Assembly: GCA_913060815.1 (NCBI GenBank)
Contig: CAJXSZ010000003.1
Coordinates: 1-64,000 of the forward strand
Direction of reading: 5' to 3'
Length of the DNA stretch: 64,000 nt
Source: an uncultured Sulfitobacter sp.
GTDB lineage: Bacteria > Pseudomonadota > Alphaproteobacteria > Rhodobacterales > Rhodobacteraceae
Shown: one piece after another, positions 1-8,701 of the stretch
Numbering within the stretch: position 1 is the first letter of the stretch
Layout of the letters: every line of letters starts with the position of its first letter
Notes under the pieces: model-generated
Seen by the model: the letters and a program-made list of their open reading frames with translations, nothing else
The model's database searches: none
What the model was told of the DNA's origin: nothing
Made by a program: the position numbers and the translations under genes

Positions 1-463
1 CTGGTCCTCCGCTTTCCTAACTATAGGGGCGGACCACTTCAAAGGGGGAGGCTCACCTGAGCTTAGAGGTTACTTTCCCCGATCTGAACAGCTGTCCCCA
101 AAAGCTACTCATTTTACTTTCGAAGATATTGATTGTGATACCGAAGCGGGGGTGATTGCTGAGATCCTGGACAGCTATGCATTAGAGACGGCGTTGTCGG
201 TCGACAGTGACCTGTACAGCGGCGATTTCAGCCACAGGCTGGCTTCTGCGAGAGCGTTTCGCTGGGGAGTGGTCTGCGAGATCATCATGAAAACCGTAGG
301 GGAGGCCTGCGCAGAGAAGTCAGGTGTTTTGACAGGTGAGCAATTCATTAATGCGTGGGTATCGAAAACCAACATGACTGAGGCTGTTACGCCATTTAAT
401 CACCCAGGTTACACATCGATGTTTCGGAAAGATAAGTTGTCCTGGAAAGCTATTCCTGACTGA
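1..463 (+). CDS. C-terminal part of an unrecognised protein
   Basis: A frame is open from base 2 to a TGA at 461-463, about 153 residues, with no start that must be used inside the window, so the gene begins upstream. A GTG at 152 could be read as a start, but the frame stays open before it and the residues there look like protein (for example the stretch reading RGYFPRSEQLSP). I do not recognise the family. The visible part is mixed acidic/hydrophobic, has no membrane segment, and ends in KAIPD. A rho-independent terminator follows 25 bp downstream, which supports a real 3' end. The function is unknown. Confidence 0.55.
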   Translation, partial: WSSAFLTIGADHFKGGGSPELRGYFPRSEQLSPKATHFTFEDIDCDTEAGVIAEILDSYALETALSVDSDLYSGDFSHRLASARAFRWGVVCEIIMKTVGEACAEKSGVLTGEQFINAWVSKTNMTEAVTPFNHPGYTSMFRKDKLSWKAIPD

Positions 464-489
464 CCTATCCAGAACCTCCCGCTACCATC

Positions 490-514
490 AGCCCCGCTTT
501 ACGCGGGCTTTGTT
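490..514 (+). terminator. Rho-independent terminator
   Basis: A GC-rich stem (AGCCCCGC paired with GCGGGCT across a short TTTA loop) is followed by TTTGTTGTG. It lies 25 bp after the stop of the partial gene and reads in the same direction. Confidence 0.6.
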
Positions 515-571
515 GTGCTTGGTGCTTCGAATTTCTGCATGGTTTTGTGTGGGCGTTCTTACCTCAAACGT

Positions 572-606
572 TTTTGCGCATGCTTTGTCCTTTTGCGCAT
601 GCTTTG
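572..606. repeat. Tandem 16-bp direct repeat upstream of the paoABC-like operon
   Basis: The 16-mer TTTTGCGCATGCTTTG occurs exactly at 572-587 and again at 591-606, a 19-bp period. Each copy contains the palindromes TGCGCA and GCATGC. The pair lies 225 bp upstream of the first gene of the molybdenum hydroxylase operon, in a 367-bp gap (464-830) that otherwise holds only the terminator above. Spaced identical half-sites of this kind are often regulator-binding sites. That role is inferred. Confidence 0.6.
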
Positions 607-830
607 AAGTTTAACGGATTTTTTCGGGTGGATCAGGTGTTTGATGTAATTTACAAAAACGGCTTCCAGATAGGGCCAGTTTTTCGGATGCGCACACTTT
701 TGGTTTATCTGGCTGCCGCGCTTCCGGCGGAACAGGGATGGGCGGCCGCCCTACATGAACTTTTTTCGCTCCGGCCATTGGCTCGCCCGCGCGGCGATCC
801 ATATTGTAGCCTCCAAGCAAGGAGAGCACG

Positions 831-1334
831 ATGAGCGAGACGATAAAAGTCAACGGGTCTGACCACCTCATGCCTGCCGATGCGCGGGTCTCGCTTCTGG
901 ATTTCCTCAGACATTATGTCGGCCTTACCGGAACAAAAAAAGGCTGTGATCATGGTCAGTGCGGCGCCTGCACGGTGCTGGTAGACGGAGTCAGGATCAA
1001 CAGTTGTCTGACGCTGGCCGCGATGCACGGGCAGCAGGAGGTAACGACGATCGAGGGGCTCGGCACGCCAGATGCGCCTTCGGACCTGCAAAAAGCCTTT
1101 CTGGAGCATGACGGTTTTCAGTGCGGCTATTGCACACCGGGCCAGATCTGTTCGGCGACCGCGCTGCTGGACGAAATCCGCGCCGAATGGCCAAGCGACG
1201 CGAGCGATGACCTCAACGCGCCTTCGCTTTCCGACGAGGAGATCCGCGAGCGGATGAGCGGTAACCTTTGTCGATGCGGTGCCTACGCCAACATCCTCGC
1301 GGCGATCCGCCAGGTCGCGGAGACCGGGGCGTGA
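831..1334 (+). CDS. paoA: Aldehyde oxidoreductase, 2Fe-2S subunit (PaoA/YagT-like)
   Basis: This is the electron-transfer subunit of a xanthine-oxidase-family molybdoenzyme and carries two [2Fe-2S] clusters. The plant-type ferredoxin cluster ligands lie in the first half (CDHGQCGACTVL, then NSCLTL). The second, all-alpha cluster domain has CGYCTPGQI and NLCRCGAY. It is 167 residues long and starts at ATG 831 behind a good GGAGA ribosome site. E. coli PaoA has a Tat signal peptide. Here the ferredoxin fold starts almost at once, so this complex should be cytoplasmic. The stop overlaps the GTG start of the next subunit, implying translational coupling. The physiological aldehyde cannot be read from the sequence. 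Confidence 0.9.
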   Translation: MSETIKVNGSDHLMPADARVSLLDFLRHYVGLTGTKKGCDHGQCGACTVLVDGVRINSCLTLAAMHGQQEVTTIEGLGTPDAPSDLQKAFLEHDGFQCGYCTPGQICSATALLDEIRAEWPSDASDDLNAPSLSDEEIRERMSGNLCRCGAYANILAAIRQVAETGA

Positions 1335-2314
1335 GGCCGTTCGACTACATCCGGCCCACCGACGCGGCGGATGCCGCGGAGCGGATCTCTGGTGCGGGCG
1401 TGAAGGCCATTGCAGGCGGCACCAACCTGCTCGACCTGATGAAGCTGCAGGTCGAAACGCCCAAGGTTCTGGTCGATGTCGGTCGGCTCGACATGGCATC
1501 CATCGCGGAGGATGGGGCGGGCCTGCGCATCGGCGCGCTTGTGACCAACACCAACACGGCCAACCACGCCCGCGTTCGCGCCGATTACGCCGTTCTGGCG
1601 CGTACAATTCTGGCCGGGGCCACCCAGCAGCTTCGGAACAAGGCCACCACAGGCGGCAACCTTTGCCAGCGCACCCGCTGCACCTATTTCACCAACACCG
1701 ACCAGCCCTGCAACAAGCGTAAGCCCGGATCCGGCTGCGGCGCGATTGGCGGGGTCGCACGCCTGCACGCGATCCTCGGCGCCAGTGACCAATGCATCGC
1801 CACCTATCCCGGCGACATGGCCGTGGCGATGGCCGCACTCGATGCGAAGGTCCACCTGACGGGCGGCGCAACAGGCGAGCGCACGGTCCCGGTCCGGGAC
1901 TTCCACAACCTGCCGGGTCAGACGCCGTGGCAGGAAAATGTGCTGGAAACTGGCGAGATTATCACTGCCGTCACGCTGCCGCCGCCGGTGAGAGCCCGGC
2001 AGATCTACCGCAAGGTGCGCGAACGCTCGTCCTACGCGTTCGCTCTGGTCTCCGTCGCCGCGATTATCGCAAAGGAGGGCGGCAAGATCGCGCGGGCCGA
2101 CCTCGCCTTCGGCGGGCTCGCCCACAAGCCCTGGCACGACCCGCGGCTCTCGGAGCTGCTCGTTGGAGAGACCCCGTCGCCTGCGCTTTTCGAAAAGGTC
2201 GCCGACACGCTTCTCGACAGCGCGGACGCACGCGGCGGCAGCGATTTTAAGATACCTCTCGCGCGGCGAACCCTGATCGCCGTCCTCACCGAAGCCACGG
2301 AGGACCAGTTATGA
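1331..2314 (+). CDS. paoB: Aldehyde oxidoreductase, FAD subunit with extra 4Fe-4S site (PaoB/YagS-like)
   Basis: This is the FAD-binding subunit (CO-dehydrogenase flavoprotein/FAD_binding_5 type), 327 residues. I chose GTG 1331, which overlaps the TGA of the upstream gene, because the protein then begins with the family's usual RPFDYIRP. The FAD loop is GGTNLLDLMK near the N-terminus. A Cys-rich insertion (CQRTRC ... CNKRKPGSGC) supplies four cysteines, as in the [4Fe-4S] cluster that distinguishes PaoB from the xanthine dehydrogenase FAD subunit. The flavin accepts electrons from the 2Fe-2S subunit. The gene ends in an ATGA overlap with the catalytic subunit gene. Confidence 0.9.
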   Translation: MRPFDYIRPTDAADAAERISGAGVKAIAGGTNLLDLMKLQVETPKVLVDVGRLDMASIAEDGAGLRIGALVTNTNTANHARVRADYAVLARTILAGATQQLRNKATTGGNLCQRTRCTYFTNTDQPCNKRKPGSGCGAIGGVARLHAILGASDQCIATYPGDMAVAMAALDAKVHLTGGATGERTVPVRDFHNLPGQTPWQENVLETGEIITAVTLPPPVRARQIYRKVRERSSYAFALVSVAAIIAKEGGKIARADLAFGGLAHKPWHDPRLSELLVGETPSPALFEKVADTLLDSADARGGSDFKIPLARRTLIAVLTEATEDQL

Positions 2315-4500
2315 CCGCTTATTTCAAGCAGGACGGACCCGTCGACGGAGCTGCTCTCGACGGCATGGCGCAGGGCGTGCTGGGCCGCCCCGTGCCCCGG
2401 ATCGAAGGGCTGGCCAAGGTGACCGGCACCGCGACCTATGCCGCCGAATACGACGTGGCCAACCTTGCCGAAGGTGTCTTTGTCACCGCCACGATCACGA
2501 GAGGCGTCGTGAAATCCATCGCCAGCGAGGCCGCCCGCGCCATGCCCGGCGTGCTGGCTGTGATCTCGGAAGCGCGCATGACGACCCGCGCCGCACAAGG
2601 CACCGCCGGGGAAGCGCCCGAACAGGAACCGCAGCGCGTCTCCTACTGGGGCCAGCCCATCGCGCTCGTCGTCGCCGAGACTTTCGAGCAGGCGCGCGAC
2701 GCGGCAAAGCAGTTGGTCGTCGAATACGACGCAGACACGGGCGTCGCCCTCGACCCCGCCACCGCCACGTCTGAGCCGCAAGAGGACGAGGCCATCGACA
2801 TGGGCGACCTCAACGCCGCGATGCAGGCGGCCACATACAGCGTCGACATGACCGTCGAGACCGAGGGCCATGCCTCTGCCGCGATGGAGCCCCATGCCGC
2901 CATTGCCGCTTGGGAGGGGGATAAGCTCACCGTTCACGCCTCGTTGCAGATGCTGAACTACAATATCTCCGAGTTGGCGGACGCGCTGGACATGGACGAG
3001 ACAAACATCCGGCTGGTCTCCGCCTATGTCGGCGGCGGCTTCGGCTCGAAGCTCGGGATCAGCGAGGACGTCGTCGCCGCCGCACTTGCCTCGCGTGAAC
3101 TGGGTCGGCCGGTGCGCGTCGTTATGTCCCGCCAGCAGGTATTTCAATGCATCATGCGCCGCTCCGAGACCTGGCAACGACTGCGCCTTGCATGCGACGC
3201 CGACGGTAAGCTCACCGGGTTCGGCCACCAAGCGCGTGTCTCGAACCTGCCGGGAGAAACCTTTGCCGAGCCGGTGCTGCAATCCTCGCACTTCCTCTAC
3301 GCCGCGCCGAACAGGTCGCTGTCGATGGACCTCGTCCGCATCCATCGGATGACCGCCGGATCGGTCCGCGCGCCGGGCGAGGCGGTAGGCATGCCGGCGC
3401 TGGAAATGGCGATGGACGAACTGGCGGAGAAGGCCGGGATCGACCCCGTCGCCTTCCGACTGCGCAACATCCCAGACCGCGATCCTGAAGGGAATTTGCC
3501 CTTCACATCGCACGGCCTTGCCGAATGCCTGAGGCAAGGGGCCGAGGCTTTTGGCTGGGAAAGCGGCACTCGTAAGCCGCGGCACCGCCGCGAGGGCGAG
3601 TGGTGGATCGGAACCGGCATGGCCAGCGCCGCTCGCGTCCACAACGCGAGCGAGGCCAAGGCTCGGGTGCGGCTGACCGCCGATGGGCGGGCCGAGGTCG
3701 AGACCGACATGACCGATATCGGCACCGGCACCTACACGATCTGCGCCCAGATCGCGGGCGAGATGCTGGGCCTGCCGATGGATCGCGTTACCGTAAGCCT
3801 TGGCGACACCGACTATCCACGCGGTCCGGGATCGGGTGGCAGCTGGGGCGCGCCCTCTATCGGGTCCGCCGTTTACCTCGCCTGCAAGGCTCTGCGCGGG
3901 CAGCTTGCCAAACGGGGCAACATTGACGAAGCGGACCTCGTTCTGAAGGACGGCGCGGTCGAAGGCGGTCGCAGCGTTGCCGACCTTATTGGGGGCGAGG
4001 TGCTGGAAGAGATCGGCCATTACGAACCCGGTACTAATGAGCACGATTACACCTCCTCAGGCTTCGGCGCCTTCTTCGCCGAGGTGCGGGTGAACCACTG
4101 GACCGGTGAGACCCGCGTGGACCGGATGACCGGCGCTTTCGGCTTCGGTCGGGTGCTCAACGAAAAGACCGCGCGCTCGCAATGCCTTGGCGGCATCACC
4201 TGGAGCATCGGCACAGCCCTGACCGAGGCGCTGCATTTTGATCCCCGCGACGGGCACCTCGCGAACCCGGACCTGGCCGAATACCACGTGCCGGTCCACC
4301 GCGACGTGCGCGAGGTCGAGGTGCTCATGCTGCAAGAACGCGACCCGCTGGCAAGCGCGATCCAGGCCAAGGGCATCGGCGAGCTTGGCATGTGCGGCGG
4401 CGCGGGCGCGATTGCGAATGCGATCTACAACGCCTGCGGTGTACGGTTGCGCCAGCTTCCGATGACGCCTGACCGCGTCCTTGCATGCCTGCGCGACTAA
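2311..4500 (+). CDS. paoC: Aldehyde oxidoreductase, molybdenum cofactor subunit (PaoC/YagR-like)
   Basis: This catalytic subunit of 729 residues binds the molybdenum-pterin cofactor and oxidises an aldehyde. The N-terminal hammerhead domain (RPVPRIEGLAKVTGTATYAAEY) is followed by the cofactor-binding domains with AYVGGGFGSK, GSVRAPGEA and GPGSGGSWGAPS. The catalytic base glutamate of the xanthine-oxidase family is in the C-terminal GIGELGMCGGAGA motif. The ATG overlaps the previous stop (ATGA). No cofactor chaperone (PaoD/XdhC) follows it here, so maturation factors must be encoded elsewhere. After the stop there is a 420-bp gap. Confidence 0.9.
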   Translation: MTAYFKQDGPVDGAALDGMAQGVLGRPVPRIEGLAKVTGTATYAAEYDVANLAEGVFVTATITRGVVKSIASEAARAMPGVLAVISEARMTTRAAQGTAGEAPEQEPQRVSYWGQPIALVVAETFEQARDAAKQLVVEYDADTGVALDPATATSEPQEDEAIDMGDLNAAMQAATYSVDMTVETEGHASAAMEPHAAIAAWEGDKLTVHASLQMLNYNISELADALDMDETNIRLVSAYVGGGFGSKLGISEDVVAAALASRELGRPVRVVMSRQQVFQCIMRRSETWQRLRLACDADGKLTGFGHQARVSNLPGETFAEPVLQSSHFLYAAPNRSLSMDLVRIHRMTAGSVRAPGEAVGMPALEMAMDELAEKAGIDPVAFRLRNIPDRDPEGNLPFTSHGLAECLRQGAEAFGWESGTRKPRHRREGEWWIGTGMASAARVHNASEAKARVRLTADGRAEVETDMTDIGTGTYTICAQIAGEMLGLPMDRVTVSLGDTDYPRGPGSGGSWGAPSIGSAVYLACKALRGQLAKRGNIDEADLVLKDGAVEGGRSVADLIGGEVLEEIGHYEPGTNEHDYTSSGFGAFFAEVRVNHWTGETRVDRMTGAFGFGRVLNEKTARSQCLGGITWSIGTALTEALHFDPRDGHLANPDLAEYHVPVHRDVREVEVLMLQERDPLASAIQAKGIGELGMCGGAGAIANAIYNACGVRLRQLPMTPDRVLACLRD

Positions 4501-4921
4501 AGGGCAGGCCGTCGCCACGACCCCGCACCGGATCACGTGCGTATCGATGCGGGGTTTCCACACGAACCCATTGATCCACCATGCCGTCCCCCATCGGACA
4601 CCCGCCGCAGACGGCACGTCAAGTCCCACAATGCGGCGCTGGGCTTGAGGTCAGCTTTGAGCCCGTTTTGATGGATGCTGTGGTTTGTGCGAGCGTCCGA
4701 TAGCACGGAGAGGGTCATAAGCTTTTAACAACGCCTCAGGTCTTGAATGGATTTTCGAAGGCCTCAACCGAGGTGGTTTAGGCATGTATCAAAAGGGAAG
4801 GCTTTGGGAACGTAGCTCTAAGAGTATCTAGAAAGAGCGGTTGCGAAGCACGCACAGTTTTCACCGATACTAATGTAAATCCGTGGTTGGGGCTTGTGCG
4901 GAGAGCATAAACAGCCATATA
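4501..4921. other. Intergenic gap, nothing recognised
   Basis: Short open frames exist here on the minus strand but have no ribosome sites or recognisable residues. I see no RNA gene and no strong terminator after paoC. The last 20 bp lead into the palindrome before the ribbon-helix-helix gene. Confidence 0.5.
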
Positions 4922-4937
4922 CCATCCATATGGATGG
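4922..4937. promoter_or_regulatory. Perfect 16-bp palindrome, probable operator of the RHH regulator
   Basis: CCATCCATATGGATGG is its own reverse complement. It ends 9 bp before the ATG of the ribbon-helix-helix gene, next to the AT-rich stretch CATATACC. CopG/MetJ-type proteins bind short palindromes as paired dimers and commonly repress their own gene. Autoregulation is inferred from position and symmetry. Confidence 0.55.
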
Positions 4938-4946
4938 AGAAACTTC

Positions 4947-5363
4947 ATGAGTAACGTGAGACAACTACGCGATAAGCAACCCGAGAATGAAAAGATTACA
5001 ATCAATCTTGGCTTTGTCGATCTGGGCCGTATTGATCTGCTGGTGCAGGAAGGCTTCTACTCCAACAGAAGTGATCTGATCCGAGCAGCGATCCGCAACC
5101 AACTCGAAAGCCACGGAGATGCCGTCAGTAAATCGCTCGAGCGGCACACGATGGAGCTTGGGTTGCGGGATTATTCGGTCGGCGATCTTGAGGCGGTGCG
5201 GGATGCCGGTGAGGTTCTACACATCAAAGTCGTTGGACTTGCCCGGTTTGATCCCGACGTCACACCGGAACTGGCGCTTCAGACAATCGCTTCAATTACT
5301 GTGCTGGGTGCTTTGCAAGCCAGCGCGGAACTCAAAAAGGCACTTGCCGACCGCATCAAATAG
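4947..5363 (+). CDS. Ribbon-helix-helix (CopG family) transcriptional regulator
   Basis: This 138-residue protein has an N-terminal ribbon-helix-helix domain at about residues 15-55. The strand KITINLGFVDLGRIDLLV is followed by the helix-turn-helix YSNRSDLIRAAIRNQLES, typical of CopG-like DNA-binding dimers. The remaining 80 residues are not a toxin-antitoxin tail I recognise and may bind an effector or multimerise. It lies 29 bp upstream of a PHB-depolymerase-family esterase on the same strand, so it probably controls that gene as well as itself through the palindrome just before its start. No toxin gene lies next to it. Confidence 0.75.
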   Translation: MSNVRQLRDKQPENEKITINLGFVDLGRIDLLVQEGFYSNRSDLIRAAIRNQLESHGDAVSKSLERHTMELGLRDYSVGDLEAVRDAGEVLHIKVVGLARFDPDVTPELALQTIASITVLGALQASAELKKALADRIK

Positions 5364-5392
5364 GATGCGCGCAACATAAATAGGAAAACCAG

Positions 5393-6475
5393 ATGAAATT
5401 CTTCAACGTCGGCGCGATGCGTCCGGCGACCGATGGCGCACGGCTGTCGGCAGCCAACGATCTTGTTCAACGCACGCTTGCCCGGCACGGCCTCGTTCCA
5501 CAAGCTGGAAACGCGATACAGCAGAAAATGCCCGTCCTACCATCGCTCAACAGCATGCTGGATCAATTTGCAGGTGCAACCGGCAATGCCGATGCAGTTG
5601 ACATAACGATACCAGAGGATGCGCAGTTCAGGCGGGATACCTTTACCTGCCCCGCGGGCAGCCGCACCTATCGGACCTACATCCCTGCCTCGTCGGCAAT
5701 GGGCGTCACAGGAGTCGTCATGATGTTGCATGGTTGCACCCAGACGCCCGAGGATTTTGCGACAGGGACCGGTATGAATATACTCGCCGAGCAACATAGG
5801 TTCATCGTGGTCTACCCGGCGCAATCGCGCGGTGGAAATGCGCAATCATGCTGGAACTGGTTCAGCCGAGGAGACCAGAGACGCGGTAAAGGTGAACCAT
5901 CTATATTGGCAGGGATCGCGTCATCGGTTGCTAAAGAGCACGGTGTTTTACGAGATAAGACATTCGTTGCCGGACTATCCGCTGGAGCGGCGATGGCAGT
6001 CATTCTGGGCGAAACCTACGACGACGTATTTGCAGCGGTAGGGGCGCATTCCGGATTGCCCACAGGAGCAGCAAAAGACGTAGCGTCCGCATTTTCTGCC
6101 ATGGCGGGCGCCGCTCTTGATCCCGCACCGCAGCCTGAACCGGCAGTCTCAACCCGGACAATCGTCTTTCATGGCACAGCGGATGCAACGGTGCATCCGT
6201 CTAACGGGGCGGCGATTGCACGGCGGGCGGCGGGCTTGAATGCGCGTCAGAGCATTGAGACAGAATGCAATGGCACCGCAGCAGGACGCCGTTTTACACG
6301 CATCATCTCCAGCGATCTGCAAGGCAAACCCATTGTCGAACACTGGGCGATCGAGGGGCAAGGCCATGCTTGGTCCGGCGGGCAGGCGTCCGGCTCCTAC
6401 ACAGATGCAAAAGGGCCAGACGCCAGCGCCGAAATGATCCGCTTCTTTTATAATTCCACCGAGAAGGACCTTTGA
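5393..6475 (+). CDS. PHB-depolymerase-family alpha/beta-hydrolase esterase
   Basis: This 360-residue serine esterase belongs to the PHB depolymerase/LpqC/feruloyl-esterase family. The oxyanion region is MMLHGCTQTPEDF. The nucleophile is in the lipase box AGLSAGAAMA, the acid is probably Asp in FHGTADATVHPSNG, and the histidine is in GQGHAWSGG. The sequence GGNAQSCWNWF before the nucleophile is also characteristic. I see no Sec signal peptide: the first 60 residues are a poorly conserved, probably cytoplasmic or linker segment. It may act on short-chain polyhydroxyalkanoate or another ester. The substrate cannot be fixed from the sequence. It forms a two-gene unit with the upstream regulator. 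Confidence 0.85.
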   Translation: MKFFNVGAMRPATDGARLSAANDLVQRTLARHGLVPQAGNAIQQKMPVLPSLNSMLDQFAGATGNADAVDITIPEDAQFRRDTFTCPAGSRTYRTYIPASSAMGVTGVVMMLHGCTQTPEDFATGTGMNILAEQHRFIVVYPAQSRGGNAQSCWNWFSRGDQRRGKGEPSILAGIASSVAKEHGVLRDKTFVAGLSAGAAMAVILGETYDDVFAAVGAHSGLPTGAAKDVASAFSAMAGAALDPAPQPEPAVSTRTIVFHGTADATVHPSNGAAIARRAAGLNARQSIETECNGTAAGRRFTRIISSDLQGKPIVEHWAIEGQGHAWSGGQASGSYTDAKGPDASAEMIRFFYNSTEKDL

Positions 6476-6476
6476 G

Positions 6477-7704
6477 ATGACACAGATGACATAGACGTTT
6501 GACTTCGTAGCCGAACCCGTACCCGGTCCGAAATGGGCTGTGCGCTGGAACAGGTCATGGCCCGCCTACGAGTCATGGTTTATAGCGCGCGGCGGCGATC
6601 AGGGACCATCGCGAATAAAAGGGCCGTGATGCATTGAAGCGCTACATGCCCGAACTGGTCCCGACTTACGATCGTTTGGTCGCCGTCGCAGGTGGGTCCG
6701 ACCGCGCGGCACGCTTCTTATCGACATGGTGCCCGCCCACCTATCTCGGTGGCTGTTCTCTTGCCGCCGTTTCCAGCAAGAAAGACGTCCGGTTTGTGCG
6801 CAACTATGGTCTATCACCAGAGTTGAAGGAAAGGCTTCTTTTGCCCACTGAATGGTCCGGGCGGGCCGTCATGGGTATGGTCGAATTCCTGTACGGTTTG
6901 TCTGACGGAATAAACGGTGCAGGGCTCGGTGTCGCACTGGCTTATGGTGGCCGTTCTGAAGGTGGACAGGGGTTTGGCGTGACAACGATTGTGCGCTTTG
7001 TGCTGGAGACCTGCGATACCGTCGATGAGGCATTGTCGGCTTTGAAACGGGTGCCGTCCCACATGGCTTATAGTCTCGTGCTTGCGGATGCCTCCGGCCA
7101 GACGGCAAGCGTGGAACTGGCTCCGGGCGGCGACTTGACGATCATGCCGACAGCGGTTGCGACCAATCATAAAAGTGGCAAGACGTAAGCGGACCGACCC
7201 GCCTTCACGCGTACATTTGAGCGCCGCGCATGTTTGGGAAAATTGTAGTGCAACCCCCGGAAACTCAACCGGAAGTTTCTCAAGTCACCACTCTTGCAGG
7301 ATAGATATGCGCAAGGCTTTGGAACGTTGTTTACGGCCGAATATGATCCAAAAGCACTTACGCTTGGCCTGACGTCAAAGGGAGCCTGCTGGAACCAAGC
7401 GATTCATGAATTTGCCGAAGGTCAGCATACCATCAATTACGCACAGGATAGTGCGCTAGGAGTGACCTACAACACAGATGGTGTGAGTTGCGGGGGCGTT
7501 GACTGGTCACAAGCGGCATCAGTCGATTGGAACGCGGTAGCGCAAGACTACGCAAACGGACGGGGCAGGGAGATCAGTACATATTTTTTCTCCAAGACGA
7601 CGGATCTACAAAATCTGCCCGATAAAGTGAGATGCGAGTTCCATAGCCGTCCTTCCAAAGTTGGGCGGCTATCGAAATACAACATTGTTTACTGCGTACC
7701 CTGA
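6477..7704 (+). pseudogene. Broken C45-family acyltransferase/peptidase gene
   Basis: Conceptual translation gives a recognisable C45 (acyl-CoA:6-APA acyltransferase-like, Ntn-hydrolase) protein, including the autoprocessing cysteine in YLGGCSLAAV and a C-terminal QGFGTLFTAEYDP block. It is cut by an in-frame TAG at 6492-6494, a frameshift between about 6616 and 6630, and in-frame TAA (7186-7188) and TAG (7246-7248). The two larger surviving frames (6634-7188 and 7294-7704) are in the same phase, so only the 5' end is frameshifted. It starts 1 bp after the esterase stop and was probably the third gene of that operon. It is not expected to make a functional protein. Confidence 0.8.
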
Positions 7705-8454
7705 GCGTCAAACGGCGAAAGACTACGGATCAGTTCGCCGAACCGGACATCGATGCCGTTGCAGCGAAAGGCAGCAAAGTCCGCGGAGCGGACCATGATG
7801 TTCAGCGCAGCGAATATTCGGAAAGGGGAGCGGGCAGTGGCCTTCCATCAATGGTCAGAGGGGCTGTAACTGGTAAGGTCGTGCTCTTGCCTTCGTATGA
7901 GGTCAAGTTTGACTTCGCCGCCCTACTCGCAGTGGGTTCGCGATTTCCTGATGAATTGCGGAAAGTAATATACTACCGAATTGGCCAATTGCTCCGGAAA
8001 AGGTATGCTGTGACTGACAGATGTTGTCGATCGACATAAGGGGCGGAATGCGGACCTTAGCTACATCGGCGAAGGTTCTGTGCCATACTGGCAAAAGCGG
8101 CCATTTAGGCCGTAGCTCCCAAGCTGCGTTGTGCGCGGATGTCAACTTTTGGGTAGACCTTGTAGTTACCCTCGGTTTTCTGCTCAAACCGACGTCCATG
8201 CCGACTGCCAGCCGGACAATGCGGCTTTTCCACAATGCTGATTCGAACAGGTACCCTTTTTATCGTTCTAAACGGACCGTGCTTTTGAAGCTTGGTGGCC
8301 GTTTGAGACGCAACGGAAATGAGGTGCTTCACTGCAAAAAAGGGCTCTAGGTGAAACGTGTATTGGCAAAGTCGACAACCACCATGTCACCAGCTAAAAC
8401 AGCCTAGCCGGTGCATCTGCTGCAGAGTGACCTTATTCCAAAAGTTCTGTCTAG
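7705..8454. other. Gene desert between the C45 pseudogene and the TRAP transporter
   Basis: This is AT-richer than the surroundings. Frames at 7851-8039, 7903-8235 (minus) and 8021-8350 have no ribosome sites or recognisable motifs, and I do not call them genes. A small perfect inverted repeat, GTCCGC-gga-GCGGAC, lies at 7779-7793. A GCGGCCATTTAGGCCG hairpin lies near 8096. Degenerate remnants are possible, but I cannot identify their source. Confidence 0.5.
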
Positions 8455-8469
8455 CGGAACAAAGTTCCG
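8455..8469. promoter_or_regulatory. 15-bp perfect inverted repeat upstream of the TAXI-TRAP genes
   Basis: CGGAAC-AAA-GTTCCG is a perfect inverted repeat with a 3-bp centre, 233 bp before the binding-protein start. Its GGAAC-N3-GTTCC form is like sites of IclR-family regulators of catabolic transporters, but no such regulator gene lies beside it. A second hairpin, ACGCTTC-GGGAG-GAAGCGT, lies at 8528-8546 in the presumed leader. Confidence 0.45.
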
Positions 8470-8701
8470 ATGTGCGGTATTGGCAACCATGACAATTTGC
8501 GCTTAACTCATCTCATGGTTGGGTGGAACGCTTCGGGAGGAAGCGTCCTACCTTGGAACGTCGCGGACCTTTCTGCTGCTTTCCAACCGCGCTGAGAGGG
8601 AAAGCCTGTTCAGGAAAGAACCTGTGAATGTTTGTGCATCCAGAGAATCTTCCTGATTTATTTTCCCGCAGCATCAAAAAGATAAATAGGGAGAGAAGTG
8701 A

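Noticed and set aside
2032-4044. A 670-codon open frame on the minus strand
   Set aside because: It is antisense to paoC and part of paoB, which have clear molybdenum- and FAD-binding motifs. High GC produces long shadow frames.
4947-5363. RHH protein as an antitoxin of a toxin-antitoxin pair
   Set aside because: The downstream partner is a full-length esterase and no small toxin gene is adjacent.
7851-8350. Three short frames in the desert before the TRAP genes
   Set aside because: No ribosome sites, no family residues, overlapping on both strands. More likely decayed DNA.
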